Shown here: in pieces, positions 7,700 through 15,286 of the stretch
How the letters are laid out: every line of letters begins with the position of its first letter
Numbering within the stretch: the first letter of the stretch is position 1
Source: Candidatus Rokuibacteriota bacterium
Lineage (GTDB): Bacteria > Methylomirabilota > Methylomirabilia > Rokubacteriales > CSP1-6
Reading direction: 5' to 3'
Assembly (NCBI GenBank): GCA_016184365.1
Contig: JACPCW010000046.1
Span: 1 to 35,374, forward strand
DNA length: 35,374 nt
Program-made: the position numbers and the translations under genes
The notes under the pieces: model-generated
Seen by the model: only the letters and a program-made list of their open reading frames with translations
The model's database searches: none
What the model was told of the DNA's origin: nothing

Positions 7700-8667
7700 A
7701 GCACCAGACAGATCAGGGTCATCCCGCCCATCACGAGCGGGTAGCCCCACGCCCACTGAAGCTCCGGCATGTGTTGGAAGTTCATGCCGTAGACGCCCGC
7801 GATCATGGTCGGCACGCCGATGATGGCGGCCCAGCCGGCCAGCCGCTTCATCGCGTCGTTCTGTCCCACGGAGACGAGCGACAGGTTCGCCTCGAGGGCG
7901 CTCGTCAGCAGCTCGCGCAGCATGTCGACCATTTCGTTGATCCGGATCACGTGGTCGTACACGTCGCGGACATAGGGCCGGGTGTCTTCCGGCACGATCG
8001 CGACGTCGAAGCGCATGAGCCGGTTCGTGATGTCGACCAGCGGCGAGACGGCGCGCTTCAGCTGGAGCAGCTCTCGCTTGAGATGGTAGATGCGCCCGGT
8101 CGTTTCACGGTCGACGCCCTCGCCGCCGAAGATCGCTTCCTCGATGCCGTCGAGCTGGTCCTCGATCATGTCGACGGCCGGGAAGTAGCGATCGACGATG
8201 AAGTCCATCAACGCGTAGAGCGCGAACCCGGGGCCTTTGGCGAGGAGCGCCGGCGCGGACTCACAGCGCGCGCGGACGTCGGCGTACGGCAGGGAGGGCC
8301 CGTGGCGCACGGACACGATGTAGCGCGGGCCGACGAAGAGGTGCGTTTCGCCGAAGTCGATCCGCCGCGTCGCCGGATCGTGCTGGACGGTGTGCAGCAC
8401 GACGAACAGCGAGTCGTCGTAGACCTCGAGCTTCGGCCGCTGGTGCGCACGATGCGCGTCCTCGATGGCGAGGTCGTGCAGCGCGAATTCCTGCTGCACC
8501 CGCCGGAGCAGCTCCTGGCTCGGCTCGTGCAGGCCGATCCAGACGAACCGGTCGGGCTGCTTCAGGACTTCGCTGATGTTCTCGACCGCGATGCCGCCGA
8601 CACGGCGTCCGCCCGCGTAGGCGACGCAGGCGACGACGGCTTCGGGATCGCTCCGGTCATCCGCCAT
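7666..8667 (-). CDS. corA: CorA family magnesium/cobalt transporter
   Basis: A 333-residue inner-membrane channel for Mg2+ (also Co2+ or Ni2+ in some members). The family hallmark GMN is present as GVYGMNF between the two C-terminal membrane segments: the first is about LAGWAAIIGVPTMIAGVYGM, the second about YPLVMGGMTLICLVLYVGF. The large N-terminal cytoplasmic domain has the conserved WIGLHEPS and DAHRAHQRPKLEVYDD stretches. The protein ends FKRSGWL, a common short basic tail in CorA. ATG at 8667 is well placed. It converges with the AlkZ-related gene and is followed upstream, after 30 bp, by the lipid kinase gene on the same strand, probably one operon. Confidence 0.92.
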   Translation of the reverse strand: MADDRSDPEAVVACVAYAGGRRVGGIAVENISEVLKQPDRFVWIGLHEPSQELLRRVQQEFALHDLAIEDAHRAHQRPKLEVYDDSLFVVLHTVQHDPATRRIDFGETHLFVGPRYIVSVRHGPSLPYADVRARCESAPALLAKGPGFALYALMDFIVDRYFPAVDMIEDQLDGIEEAIFGGEGVDRETTGRIYHLKRELLQLKRAVSPLVDITNRLMRFDVAIVPEDTRPYVRDVYDHVIRINEMVDMLRELLTSALEANLSLVSVGQNDAMKRLAGWAAIIGVPTMIAGVYGMNFQHMPELQWAWGYPLVMGGMTLICLVLYVGFKRSGWL

Positions 8668-8697
8668 GGTCGCGCCGATCGTACTGCAACCCCGCGC

Positions 8698-9585
8698 TCA
8701 CCGCCGAACGGTGAGCGCGCCCGGGCGCACCGACACGACGATGGGCGTGGAGCCGGCCGGTTCGCCGTCGACGTGCACCGGCAGCGGCGTCGGCGCGCTG
8801 ATCCGGACCTCCGTCGCACGCGCGGTGACGACGCGCGGATGCCGCACGTGATCGCCCCGGTAGACGCTCGGCAGCCACCGCAGCAGCTCGAGGCGGCCGA
8901 CGTCGCCGAGCACGACGACGTCGAGTGCGCCGTCGGCGGGATCGGCGCCCGGCGCGATCTTCATGCCGCCGCCGACGAACGCGCCGTTCGCGACGACGAC
9001 CGCCGTCGCCCGCCCGGTCCACTCGAACGCGCCCGTGACCGTGACGAGGGCGGGCCGGAGCGACGCCACCGCTTCGATCACGCCGGCGATGTACGCGAGT
9101 GTCGCGGGGCCGCGATGACGCTGCGTGCGCCGTGCGACGTCGGCGTCGAAGCCCGCGCCGGTGGCGCCGAGAAAGAACCGGATCCGGTCACCGAAATCGA
9201 CCACGCCGACGTCCACGGCGACGTCGCTGCCGTGGACGACACGGTCGACCGCCCGGTCGAGGTCGCGCGGGATGCCCAGGTTGCGGCACACGTCACGGCC
9301 GCGGCCGGCGGGAAGGACGCCGAGGGTGACGCGCGAGGCGCCGGAGACGAGGAGGCCGTTGACGACTTCGTTCACGGTACCGTCGCCGCCGACGGCGATC
9401 ACGAGATCGTGACCGTCGCCGGCGGCGCGACACGCGAGCCGCGTGGCGTCCCCGGACGCGGCGGTGACCGCCGAGGTGACGTCGACGCGGCCGCGAACGA
9501 GCCGGTCGGCGAGACGCGGCCACGCCCGCGCAGCGGCGCCGCCTCCGGCGGCGGGATTGACCACGGCGAACGCGCGGGTCGCCAC
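8698..9585 (-). CDS. Diacylglycerol/lipid kinase family protein (YegS/BmrU type)
   Basis: A 295-residue lipid kinase-fold protein that would phosphorylate a lipid hydroxyl with ATP. The nucleotide-binding glycine motif GGDGTVNEV is at residues 66-74 and the N-terminal VVNPAAGGG at about 8-16 is typical. The second catalytic loop normally reads LPxGTGND. Here it is LPAGRGRD (91-98), two substitutions in a usually well-kept motif, so substrate or activity may differ. FFLGATGAGFDADVA and NGAFVGGGMKIAPGADPADG match the C-terminal beta-sandwich. It lies 30 bp upstream of corA on the same strand. Confidence 0.88.
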   Translation of the reverse strand: MATRAFAVVNPAAGGGAAARAWPRLADRLVRGRVDVTSAVTAASGDATRLACRAAGDGHDLVIAVGGDGTVNEVVNGLLVSGASRVTLGVLPAGRGRDVCRNLGIPRDLDRAVDRVVHGSDVAVDVGVVDFGDRIRFFLGATGAGFDADVARRTQRHRGPATLAYIAGVIEAVASLRPALVTVTGAFEWTGRATAVVVANGAFVGGGMKIAPGADPADGALDVVVLGDVGRLELLRWLPSVYRGDHVRHPRVVTARATEVRISAPTPLPVHVDGEPAGSTPIVVSVRPGALTVRR

Positions 9586-9612
9586 GCGCCGTAGTCTACG
9601 AGCCGGGCCGGG

Positions 9613-9780
9613 CTAGGCGGCTTTTCCTTTCCTCGCGCTCTCGTCCCGCTGACCGCCCTGGTCGTGCTCGAGGTGCTCCCGCATGTGCCCGACCATGCGC
9701 GTGAGGAGCTGCTCGTCCGCCAAGCCCTTCGACATCACCGAGGCCGTTTCCATGAGGTTGTAGGTCGAGTTCTTGAGCAT
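9613..9780 (-). CDS. Small hypothetical protein
   Basis: A 55-residue soluble protein of unknown function (starts LKNSTYNLMETASVMSKGLA). It looks largely helical, with a charged C-terminus ending KGKAA. The ATG at 9780 is supported by a purine-rich ribosome-binding site, GAGGGGG, centred about 10 bases upstream. A longer frame to 9894 lacks such a site. The composition resembles small stress-related or spore-coat-like helical proteins, but no family is recognised. Confidence 0.55.
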   Translation of the reverse strand: MLKNSTYNLMETASVMSKGLADEQLLTRMVGHMREHLEHDQGGQRDESARKGKAA

Positions 9781-9905
9781 GTGCGAAACCCCCTCGCTGT
9801 CAGGTGTGCTGAACCAGAGCGAAAAAACAGCCATGCGAGGGCCACCGGTTGCCGTCGTGCGCGGCGCACGTCGCTGGCACGTCTTCTGCTGCATTCCTCA
9901 TCGCC

Positions 9906-10265
9906 ATGGCCCGCAAGAAGTCCTCACGCAGACGTTCGAAGCCGACCGACGAAGAACTCCAGGGACCGCCGCCCCACGAGGCGACCATGCTGCGGGGTGA
10001 CAGCGAGCGCGCCGCGGAAGCGGAGCGCGCGCGGTTTTCGGAGACGAGTCCCGAGCTGGCGGGGGGCGACGTGGATGCCGACTGGCAGCGCGCCGCGAGC
10101 GTCGGCGAGGAGGCGCCCGGCGGGACCGTCGCGACGCCCGACCAGAACGTCGTCGACGACATCGGCGACGCGCTGGGGGTGCCGCGCGCGCCCGACGACG
10201 AGGTGCGCACGTCGCAGGAAATCCTCGACGACCGGGACAAGTACCGCTGGGAGCAGGAGCCGTGA
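9906..10265 (+). CDS. DUF6335-type protein
   Basis: A 119-residue soluble acidic protein. The second half (LAGGDVDADWQRA, then VGEEAPGGTVATPDQNVVDD and IGDALG) and the end (DDRDKYRWEQEP) match my memory of the DUF6335 group, known mostly from cyanobacteria. The N-terminus is basic (ARKKSSRRRSKP). No biochemical function is known. ATG at 9906 is preferred because the conserved basic start follows it; the frame runs on upstream without similarity. It stands divergent to the small gene at 9613-9780 and is followed by the metallophosphoesterase on the same strand. Confidence 0.65.
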   Translation: MARKKSSRRRSKPTDEELQGPPPHEATMLRGDSERAAEAERARFSETSPELAGGDVDADWQRAASVGEEAPGGTVATPDQNVVDDIGDALGVPRAPDDEVRTSQEILDDRDKYRWEQEP

Positions 10266-10326
10266 GGTCGCTCCACACGGCGTTCGATGCCAGGCACGAC
10301 GGGTGCATCAAGGTGGTGCTGACGCC

Positions 10327-11109
10327 GTGACGGCCCGGGAGACCGTTCGCATCGCCGCGATCGGCGACCTGCACTGCACGAAGAATCCGCAATCGCTGCA
10401 GGGGATCTTCGCGCAGGCCGGCAGCCTCGCCGACGTGCTCGCGCTGTGCGGCGACCTGACCGACTTCGGCACGCCGGAGGAGGCGCACGTGCTCGTGCGC
10501 GAGCTCTCCGCCGCGAAGATGCCGGTCGTCGCCGTGCTCGGCAACCACGACTTCGAGTCGGACAAGGCCGACGAGATCGCGAAGATCCTGAGCGAAGGCG
10601 GCGTCCGCGTCCTCGACGGGGACAGCTGCGAGTTTCACGGCGTCGGGTTCGCGGGCGTGAAAGGCTTCTGCGGCGGCTTCGGCAACCACGCCCTCGGGCC
10701 GTGGGGCGAGACGATGATCAAGCGCTTCGTCCGCGAGGCCGTCGACGAAGCGCTCAAGCTCGAGACCGCGCTGGCCCGCCTGCGCACGGCGCACCGGATC
10801 GCGCTGCTGCACTACGCGCCGATCCAGGACACCGTCGAGGGCGAGCCGGTCGAGGTCTATCCGTTCCTCGGCTCGAGCCGACTCGAAGAGCCGCTCAGCC
10901 GGTACCCCGTCTCGGCCGTCTTCCACGGCCATGCGCACCGCGGACAGCTCGAGGGGCGGACGCGCAGCGGCGTGCCCGTGTACAACGTCGCCCGGCCGTT
11001 GCTCGAACGGTCGTTCCCGGACCGTCCGCCGTTCCGCGTCCTGGAGATTCCGAACGACGTCGCCAAGCCGGGGCCGCGCGAGAGCTACGAGGCGGTGCGG
11101 CATGGGTAG
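10327..11109 (+). CDS. Calcineurin-like metallophosphoesterase
   Basis: A 260-residue two-metal phosphoesterase. All core motifs are present in order: GDLHC (13-17), GDLTD (42-46), GNHD (72-75), the histidine of LLHYAP (H162) and HGHAH (200-204). These residues bind the dinuclear metal centre and the phosphate. The substrate (nucleic acid, nucleotide or phosphoprotein) cannot be inferred. Start GTG 10327 lies just before the first beta strand; the frame continues upstream without family similarity. Its stop overlaps the ATG of the next gene by 8 bp, suggesting co-expression with the nucleotidyltransferase-fold protein. Confidence 0.88.
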   Translation: MTARETVRIAAIGDLHCTKNPQSLQGIFAQAGSLADVLALCGDLTDFGTPEEAHVLVRELSAAKMPVVAVLGNHDFESDKADEIAKILSEGGVRVLDGDSCEFHGVGFAGVKGFCGGFGNHALGPWGETMIKRFVREAVDEALKLETALARLRTAHRIALLHYAPIQDTVEGEPVEVYPFLGSSRLEEPLSRYPVSAVFHGHAHRGQLEGRTRSGVPVYNVARPLLERSFPDRPPFRVLEIPNDVAKPGPRESYEAVRHG

Positions 11110-11911
11110 CAATGGACACCTCGCGGCCGGGCCGACGCTCGAGCCGAGGACCGCGGAGTTCTACCGCACCGCGCTCCAAGCGCTGCTCGCGTCCGGCGTG
11201 CCGATCCTGGTCGGCGGCGCGTATTCGCTCGAGCGCTACACCGGCATCGCGCGGCACACGAAGGACTTCGACATCTTCGTACGGCCTCGTGACTGCCGTC
11301 GCGCGCTCAAGGCGCTGGCCGGGATCGGCTGTTCCACGGACGTCATGTTCAGCCACTGGCTCGGCAAGGCGTTTCACGGCGACGACTTCATCGACGTGAT
11401 CTTCAGCTCCGGCAACGGGATCGCGGAGGTCGACGACGTGTGGTTCAAGCACGCCGTCGACGAGACGGTGCTGGGCGTCGAGGTCAAGCTGTGTCCGGCG
11501 GAAGAGTCGATCTGGTCGAAGGCGTTCATCATGGAGCGCGAGCGCTACGACGGCGCCGACGTCGCGCACCTGATCCGCGCGGTCGGTGATCGCCTCGACT
11601 GGCATCGCCTGCTCGCCCGCTTCGCCGGCTACTGGCGCGTGCTGCTGGCGCACCTGACGCTCTTCGGCTTCATCTATCCGACCGACCGCTCGCAAGTCCC
11701 GGCGTGGGTCGTCCGCGAGCTCATGCAGCGGCTCGACGACGAGCTCGACAGCGCGGCCGACGGCGCGCGGGTCTGTCGCGGCACGATCCTGTCGCGTGGG
11801 CAGTATCTGATGGACACCGCCGACTGGGGGTACAGCGACGGCCGGCTGGTCGACGGCCGGATGAGCCGTCGCGAGATCGCGCACTGGACGGCCGCGATCG
11901 ACGATGGCTGA
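11102..11911 (+). CDS. Nucleotidyltransferase-fold protein
   Basis: A 269-residue protein with a DNA polymerase-beta-like nucleotidyltransferase N-terminus: ILVGGAYSLERYTGIARHTKD followed by FDIF (about residues 34-59). This is the GG...T.D.D pattern that binds metal and NTP. The rest is helical (WHRLLARFAGYWRVLLAHLT). It resembles uncharacterised MNT-domain or antitoxin-like nucleotidyltransferases, so the substrate is unknown. ATG at 11102 overlaps the end of the metallophosphoesterase gene, implying the two act together. The stop codon TGA is itself the first three bases of repeat copy D. Confidence 0.7.
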   Translation: MGSNGHLAAGPTLEPRTAEFYRTALQALLASGVPILVGGAYSLERYTGIARHTKDFDIFVRPRDCRRALKALAGIGCSTDVMFSHWLGKAFHGDDFIDVIFSSGNGIAEVDDVWFKHAVDETVLGVEVKLCPAEESIWSKAFIMERERYDGADVAHLIRAVGDRLDWHRLLARFAGYWRVLLAHLTLFGFIYPTDRSQVPAWVVRELMQRLDDELDSAADGARVCRGTILSRGQYLMDTADWGYSDGRLVDGRMSRREIAHWTAAIDDG

Positions 11912-11990
11912 TCAGATGGGGGGCCCCGACATGGCCCCCCATACCCCCCAGCGCTCGTCGCGCCCCGGCGGAGCCGTGGCGCTCCTCGAC
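11909..11990 (+). repeat. Two-hairpin dispersed element, copy D
   Basis: Starts with TGATCAG (11909-11915), whose TGA is the stop codon of the nucleotidyltransferase gene. Hairpin 1 has a perfect 10-bp stem (11916-11925 with 11933-11942) around loop CCGACAT; its closing pair is A-T instead of the C-G of copy A, a compensatory change. The linker is ACCCCCCAGCGCTCG. Hairpin 2 is GCGCC, unpaired C, CGGC, loop GGA, GCCG, unpaired T, GGCGC (11960-11982). TCCTCGA follows, as in copy C. Confidence 0.87.
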
Positions 11991-11992
11991 GT

Positions 11993-12071
11993 CGCGCTCG
12001 GACCTGTTGCTCGAGTCCACCGCCTGCCCCCTAGACCCCCGCGCTCGGACCTGTTGCTCGAGTCCACCGCC
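11993..12071 (+). repeat. 32-bp direct repeat pair next to copy D
   Basis: The 32 bases beginning CGCGCTCGGACCTGTTGCTC at 11993-12024 recur exactly at 12040-12071. The 15-base spacer (TGCCCCCTAGACCCC) with the following GCGCTCGG resembles the C-rich linker of the two-hairpin element, so the second unit may be the remains of another copy. It lies in the leader region of the RidA gene. Confidence 0.85.
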
Positions 12072-12126
12072 CGGCTCGACGGCGCCGGTATCATGTCCGC
12101 GCCGGCACCGCCGGCGATCTTTCCCC

Positions 12127-12131
12127 GGAGG
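12127..12131 (+). promoter_or_regulatory. Ribosome-binding site of ridA
   Basis: GGAGG ten bases before the ATG at 12142 fixes the RidA start. It is one of the few canonical Shine-Dalgarno sites in this window, where most genes start by overlap with the preceding one. Confidence 0.7.
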
Positions 12132-12141
12132 CAGCACAGTC

Positions 12142-12534
12142 ATGGCGAACGTCGAGCGGCTCTGCGCGAGCGGCGTCTACGATCCCCCGACCTACACGCA
12201 GGCGATCAAGGTCACGGGCGCGCAGTCGATCGTCTTCCTCGCCGGCCAGGTCTCGTACGACAAGGACGGCGGCGTCGCCCACCGCGGCGACTTCAAGAAC
12301 CAGGCGCGCGAGGTGTTCCGGGCGCTGAAGGCCCACGTCGAGGCCGCCGGCGGCAAGCTCGAGAACATCGTGAAGCTGAACACGTACGTCACGGACGTGC
12401 GGTATCGCGCGGATCTCGTCCCCGTGCGCGAGGAATTCTTCGGCAAGAAGGGCCCGGCATCGACGCTCGTGCAGGTCTGCGCGCTCGCGCACCCGGACTG
12501 GATGCTGGAAATAGAAGCCATCGCGGTGGTTTAG
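12142..12534 (+). CDS. RidA family protein (reactive imine/enamine deaminase)
   Basis: A 130-residue member of the YjgF/YER057c/UK114 family. RidA trimers hydrolyse 2-iminobutyrate and similar reactive products of PLP enzymes in the cytoplasm. Visible are AGQVSYDKDG in the middle strand, the helix FKNQAREVFRALKAHVEAAG, and VKLNTYVTDVRYR. The usual C-terminal substrate-arginine region RxxVQV-x-LA is here TLVQVCALAHPDWMLEIEAIA, in which the arginine position before VQV is not evident. It may thus belong to a non-archetypal subfamily. ATG 12142 has a good Shine-Dalgarno. The stop is followed by a GC-rich hairpin. Confidence 0.88.
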   Translation: MANVERLCASGVYDPPTYTQAIKVTGAQSIVFLAGQVSYDKDGGVAHRGDFKNQAREVFRALKAHVEAAGGKLENIVKLNTYVTDVRYRADLVPVREEFFGKKGPASTLVQVCALAHPDWMLEIEAIAVV

Positions 12535-12547
12535 GTCGGACACGGCG

Positions 12548-12605
12548 TGATCAGCGTGGTGGGGGGCTCGGGGGCGGAGCGGCGCCGCTCCCCCCGACTA
12601 AAAAA
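12548..12605 (+). other. GC-rich hairpin downstream of ridA
   Basis: TGATCAG (12548-12554), as at the start of repeat copies A and D, precedes a strong inverted repeat: TCGGGG (12568-12573) pairs with CCCCGA (12592-12597), and GGAGCGGC (12576-12583) pairs with GCCGCTCC (12584-12591). TAAAAAAA follows. There is no T-run after the stem on the plus strand, so it is not a textbook intrinsic terminator, although a 3'-end role is plausible. Confidence 0.5.
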
Positions 12606-12664
12606 ATGGCGGATCAGCCGCCGCGCGAACTCGGCGCGCTCCGCGCGCGAGCTCCGCGTGTGAA

Positions 12665-13708
12665 TTACGCGAGCTTCGACAGATCGTGACGGCCGCGTGT
12701 TGCGAGGAGCGGCGCCCAGAGATCGCCGCGCTCGCGCACGCGCGCCGGAACATTGTCGATGCGGAAATCCTCGATGCGCGCGCCGGCCCGCAGCTCGTCC
12801 CACGTCACCGGTGTCGACACGCACGCGCGCGGATGCGGCCGGACCGAGTAGATCGACGCCAGCGTGCGGCCCCACGCGTTCTGGTTGTAATCGACGAGCA
12901 CGCGACCGGCCGGGCGGCGCGCGCGGGCATACACCGCGGTCAGCAGCGCCGGGTGCCGCCGGGCCAGGTCGTGCGACAGCTTCTTGGCGAGCGCCCAGAC
13001 TTCGTGCTGCGTCGGACGCCGCACGATCGGGACGTACACGTGAATGCCGCGCGAGCCGGTGGTCTTCACGTAGTCCGTGAGCCCGAGCGCCTCGAGGGCG
13101 CCGTGCACGACGAACGCGGCCTCGACGACCTGTTCCCACCGCACGCCCTCGCCGGGGTCGAGGTCGAAGTGCAGATAGTCGGGGCGGTCGACGTCGTCGC
13201 AGCGCGCGTACCACTGGTTCAGGTCGATGCATCCGAGGTTGATGACCCACAGGAGCGCGGCGAGGTCCTGGATCACCGGGAAGTCGATCACGTTGCCCGA
13301 CGCGTGCTCGATCGAGCACGTCTCGATCCACTCCGGCCGCGGCGTCGGCGCGCGCTTCATGAAGAAGAACTCGCCGCCGGCGCCGTTCGGATACCGCTTC
13401 ATCACCATGGCGCGATCCTGCACGTGCGGCAGCAGGACGTGCGCGACGTCGGCGTAGTACTGCAGCAGGTCGCGCTTCGTCAGCCCGAGGTCGGGCCAGA
13501 ACGGCTTGCGGAGATTCGTCAGCTTCACGTCGCGATCGCCGACGCGGAGCACGGCGTCGTCGACGTCGCCGGGAATCGTGATGGCGCCCGCGCCGGAGCG
13601 CCGCCGTGCGGCGCCGGACGATCGCTGCGCCGGATGATGGTCGCGCGTCGCCTGGGCCGGTCGGCTCGCCGGGCGTCGCCGACTCGCCCCGCGGCGCGGC
13701 GCCGCCAT
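12665..13708 (-). CDS. Stand-alone LigD-type polymerase (primase-like domain)
   Basis: A 347-residue protein equal to the polymerase domain of LigD, the archaeo-eukaryotic primase-like enzyme that fills ends with NTPs in non-homologous end joining. Residues 1-45 are a basic, disordered tail. Then come VKLTNLRKPFWPDLGLTKRD (61-80) and the catalytic metal-binding FDLDPG (181-186; D182, D184). TTGSRGIHVYVP (216-227) and the late signature SIYSVRPHPRACVSTPVTWD complete the fold. No ligase or nuclease domain is attached and no ku gene is nearby, so partners must lie elsewhere, or it serves another repair role. ATG 13708 overlaps the upstream stop (TGATG). Confidence 0.88.
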   Translation of the reverse strand: MAAPRRGASRRRPASRPAQATRDHHPAQRSSGAARRRSGAGAITIPGDVDDAVLRVGDRDVKLTNLRKPFWPDLGLTKRDLLQYYADVAHVLLPHVQDRAMVMKRYPNGAGGEFFFMKRAPTPRPEWIETCSIEHASGNVIDFPVIQDLAALLWVINLGCIDLNQWYARCDDVDRPDYLHFDLDPGEGVRWEQVVEAAFVVHGALEALGLTDYVKTTGSRGIHVYVPIVRRPTQHEVWALAKKLSHDLARRHPALLTAVYARARRPAGRVLVDYNQNAWGRTLASIYSVRPHPRACVSTPVTWDELRAGARIEDFRIDNVPARVRERGDLWAPLLATRGRHDLSKLA

Positions 13709-14343
13709 CAGACGCCCGCCAGCGGCCGCGTCTTCGGATCGAGGCGGGCCGGACGCGGCCCGTGCCGCGCCGTCGTCGGGCCGATCGTCACGTAGGTCAG
13801 CTCGCGGCGCTCGGCGACGCAGCGGAGCATCAGGCCGCCGCGGCTCATGTCGCCGCGGCCGACGAACTCCGCCGGGAACGCCAGACGATCGCCGAACATG
13901 TTCGTGAGGACGTCGACGTACTTCCCGGTGGCCACGCTGCCGAGCAGCACGACCTGCGTCCCCGGTCCGATCACGGCATCGAGCCCCTGCGCCGTGGTCT
14001 CGAGCGGCTGCCGATACCGGCGGTTGTCGGCGGTGATGTCGACGCGGCCGGCGGCGCGCAGCGTCGCCATCGTGCAGACGACATCCGGCGCCTGAAGGCC
14101 GAGGTGCGGCGTGATGACGAAGACGCCGTCGCCCGCGCCGGCGGGCGGTTGCGCGAACGTGCGCGCGTACGTGAGCTTGCCGCGGAAGTAGAGACCCGAC
14201 AGGAACGAAAGGACTTCGCCGAGCGGGACGCCGTCCGCGCGCAGGCGGGCGGCGAGCGCGAAACGCGAGCCGCGGGCCGTGAGGAGCGAGGCGCGCGGGC
14301 CGCGACACCTCGCGGGGGACAACAGGAAGATGCGGGACGTCAT
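13708..14343 (-). CDS. Hypothetical protein coupled to the LigD-type polymerase
   Basis: A 211-residue protein without a recognised domain. It contains well-ordered stretches (LYFRGKLTYARTFAQPP, VFVITPHLGLQAPD, VATGKYVDVLTNMFGDRLAF, FVGRGDMSRGGLMLRC) that look strongly conserved rather than random. No signal peptide or membrane segment is seen. The gene overlaps the polymerase gene by a TGATG junction, so the two are probably translated together and may share a DNA-related role; that link is inference from position only. Confidence 0.6.
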   Translation of the reverse strand: MTSRIFLLSPARCRGPRASLLTARGSRFALAARLRADGVPLGEVLSFLSGLYFRGKLTYARTFAQPPAGAGDGVFVITPHLGLQAPDVVCTMATLRAAGRVDITADNRRYRQPLETTAQGLDAVIGPGTQVVLLGSVATGKYVDVLTNMFGDRLAFPAEFVGRGDMSRGGLMLRCVAERRELTYVTIGPTTARHGPRPARLDPKTRPLAGV

Positions 14344-14534
14344 ACGGCTAATGATTCTCGCGGAATTGGTTGGCGGCCCCGCCCACGGCGACCGCGCCGG
14401 GCTCGCCTGTACGCCGGTGCTCGTTCCGGGGCGTGACGAGCGCGACCCCCCATCCCCGAGCGGGGGCCGCGCGACGCGAGGTTCATTAGCGGGAATACGT
14501 CACCAGGGACTCGTGAAGCTCGCCGCCGTTCGGA

Positions 14535-14684
14535 TCACGGATCGCTGCAGTCGTCGTACGCGCCGCACCGCCGGCAGACGATCTTGCACTTGATTTCCTG
14601 CATGGCCTCGCCGCATCGGGCACACATGCGAACGGCGTCTTGGTCCGTAGCTTCGCGCCTGCGGGAGATGACCTCGTCATGCAT
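14535..14684 (-). CDS. Small zinc-ribbon protein
   Basis: A 49-residue protein (from ATG 14684) with two cysteine pairs, MCARCGEAMQE and VCRRCGAYDDC, that fit a CxxC...CxxC zinc ribbon. Such small single-ribbon proteins are common and mostly uncharacterised. A TTG at 14720 could lengthen it by 12 residues. It lies between two divergently oriented genes, and about 190 bp upstream of the 13708-14343 gene on the same strand. Confidence 0.6.
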   Translation of the reverse strand: MHDEVISRRREATDQDAVRMCARCGEAMQEIKCKIVCRRCGAYDDCSDP

Positions 14685-14779
14685 GGCGGCAGCGTCGCAC
14701 CGGCCGCCGTCGCGAGTCAACGACGCAGTTCGGATACGGAGCTGCCAATCGCCGCACCCGCGCGCGCTACACTGACGTG

Positions 14780-15277
14780 ATGGACGCAGGCTGGGACGAC
14801 GAAGAGCTGCTCCGGCACGTCTTCGAAGAGACGCGCGTGGTGCGGAAGCCGCTGACCGGCATCATCACCGGCTATCACGTGCTCCCGTACATCCTCGTCG
14901 GCACCGAGGGTGAGCACGCCGGCCGCGCCGTGGAAGTGCGCGGCAGCATCAAGGTCTCGCCGCGTCTCGTCTTCTCGCCCGGCCGCGACGGCCCGACGTA
15001 CGGCGAGCTCTTCGGCGACCGCGAGCTGATGGACCACCGGCTGGTCGCGCGGCTCTTCAGCTTCCGGTACGCGCCGCGGCTGCATCTCGAGAGCGAGGAG
15101 CTCGACATCCGCCGCCACGACCGGGACCCCGAGCGCCAGGTCGAGCGCGTGCTCGACGAGCTGGTGCAGCGGGAGATCGTGAACACCGGCGTGATCGTGT
15201 CGCCGGACGTGCGGTTCTATCCGGTCTCGATCGACCGGTTCATTCGCGAGATCCTCGACCAGGAGTTCCGCGGGTAG
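14780..15277 (+). CDS. Hypothetical protein
   Basis: A 165-residue soluble protein of unknown function. It begins with an acidic helix (DAGWDDEELLRHVFEETRVVR) and contains an alternating beta pattern (GIITGYHVLPYILVGTEGEH, VEVRGSIKVSPRLVFSP). A charged C-terminal helix follows (RHDRDPERQVERVLDELVQRE). No domain is recognised. ATG 14780 is chosen over the GTG immediately before it. It converges with the receiver gene at 15287-15661. Confidence 0.6.
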   Translation: MDAGWDDEELLRHVFEETRVVRKPLTGIITGYHVLPYILVGTEGEHAGRAVEVRGSIKVSPRLVFSPGRDGPTYGELFGDRELMDHRLVARLFSFRYAPRLHLESEELDIRRHDRDPERQVERVLDELVQREIVNTGVIVSPDVRFYPVSIDRFIREILDQEFRG

Positions 15278-15286
15278 GGGGATCGC

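Noticed and set aside
11916..11942. Simple rho-independent terminator for copy D hairpin
   Set aside because: No T-run follows any copy of hairpin 1; a C-rich linker and a second hairpin follow instead.
14440..14475. Possible sixth copy of the two-hairpin element (CCCCCCATCCCCGAGCGGGG)
   Set aside because: It lacks the CCGACAT loop, the GCGCTCGG linker and a second hairpin; only C/G-run similarity.
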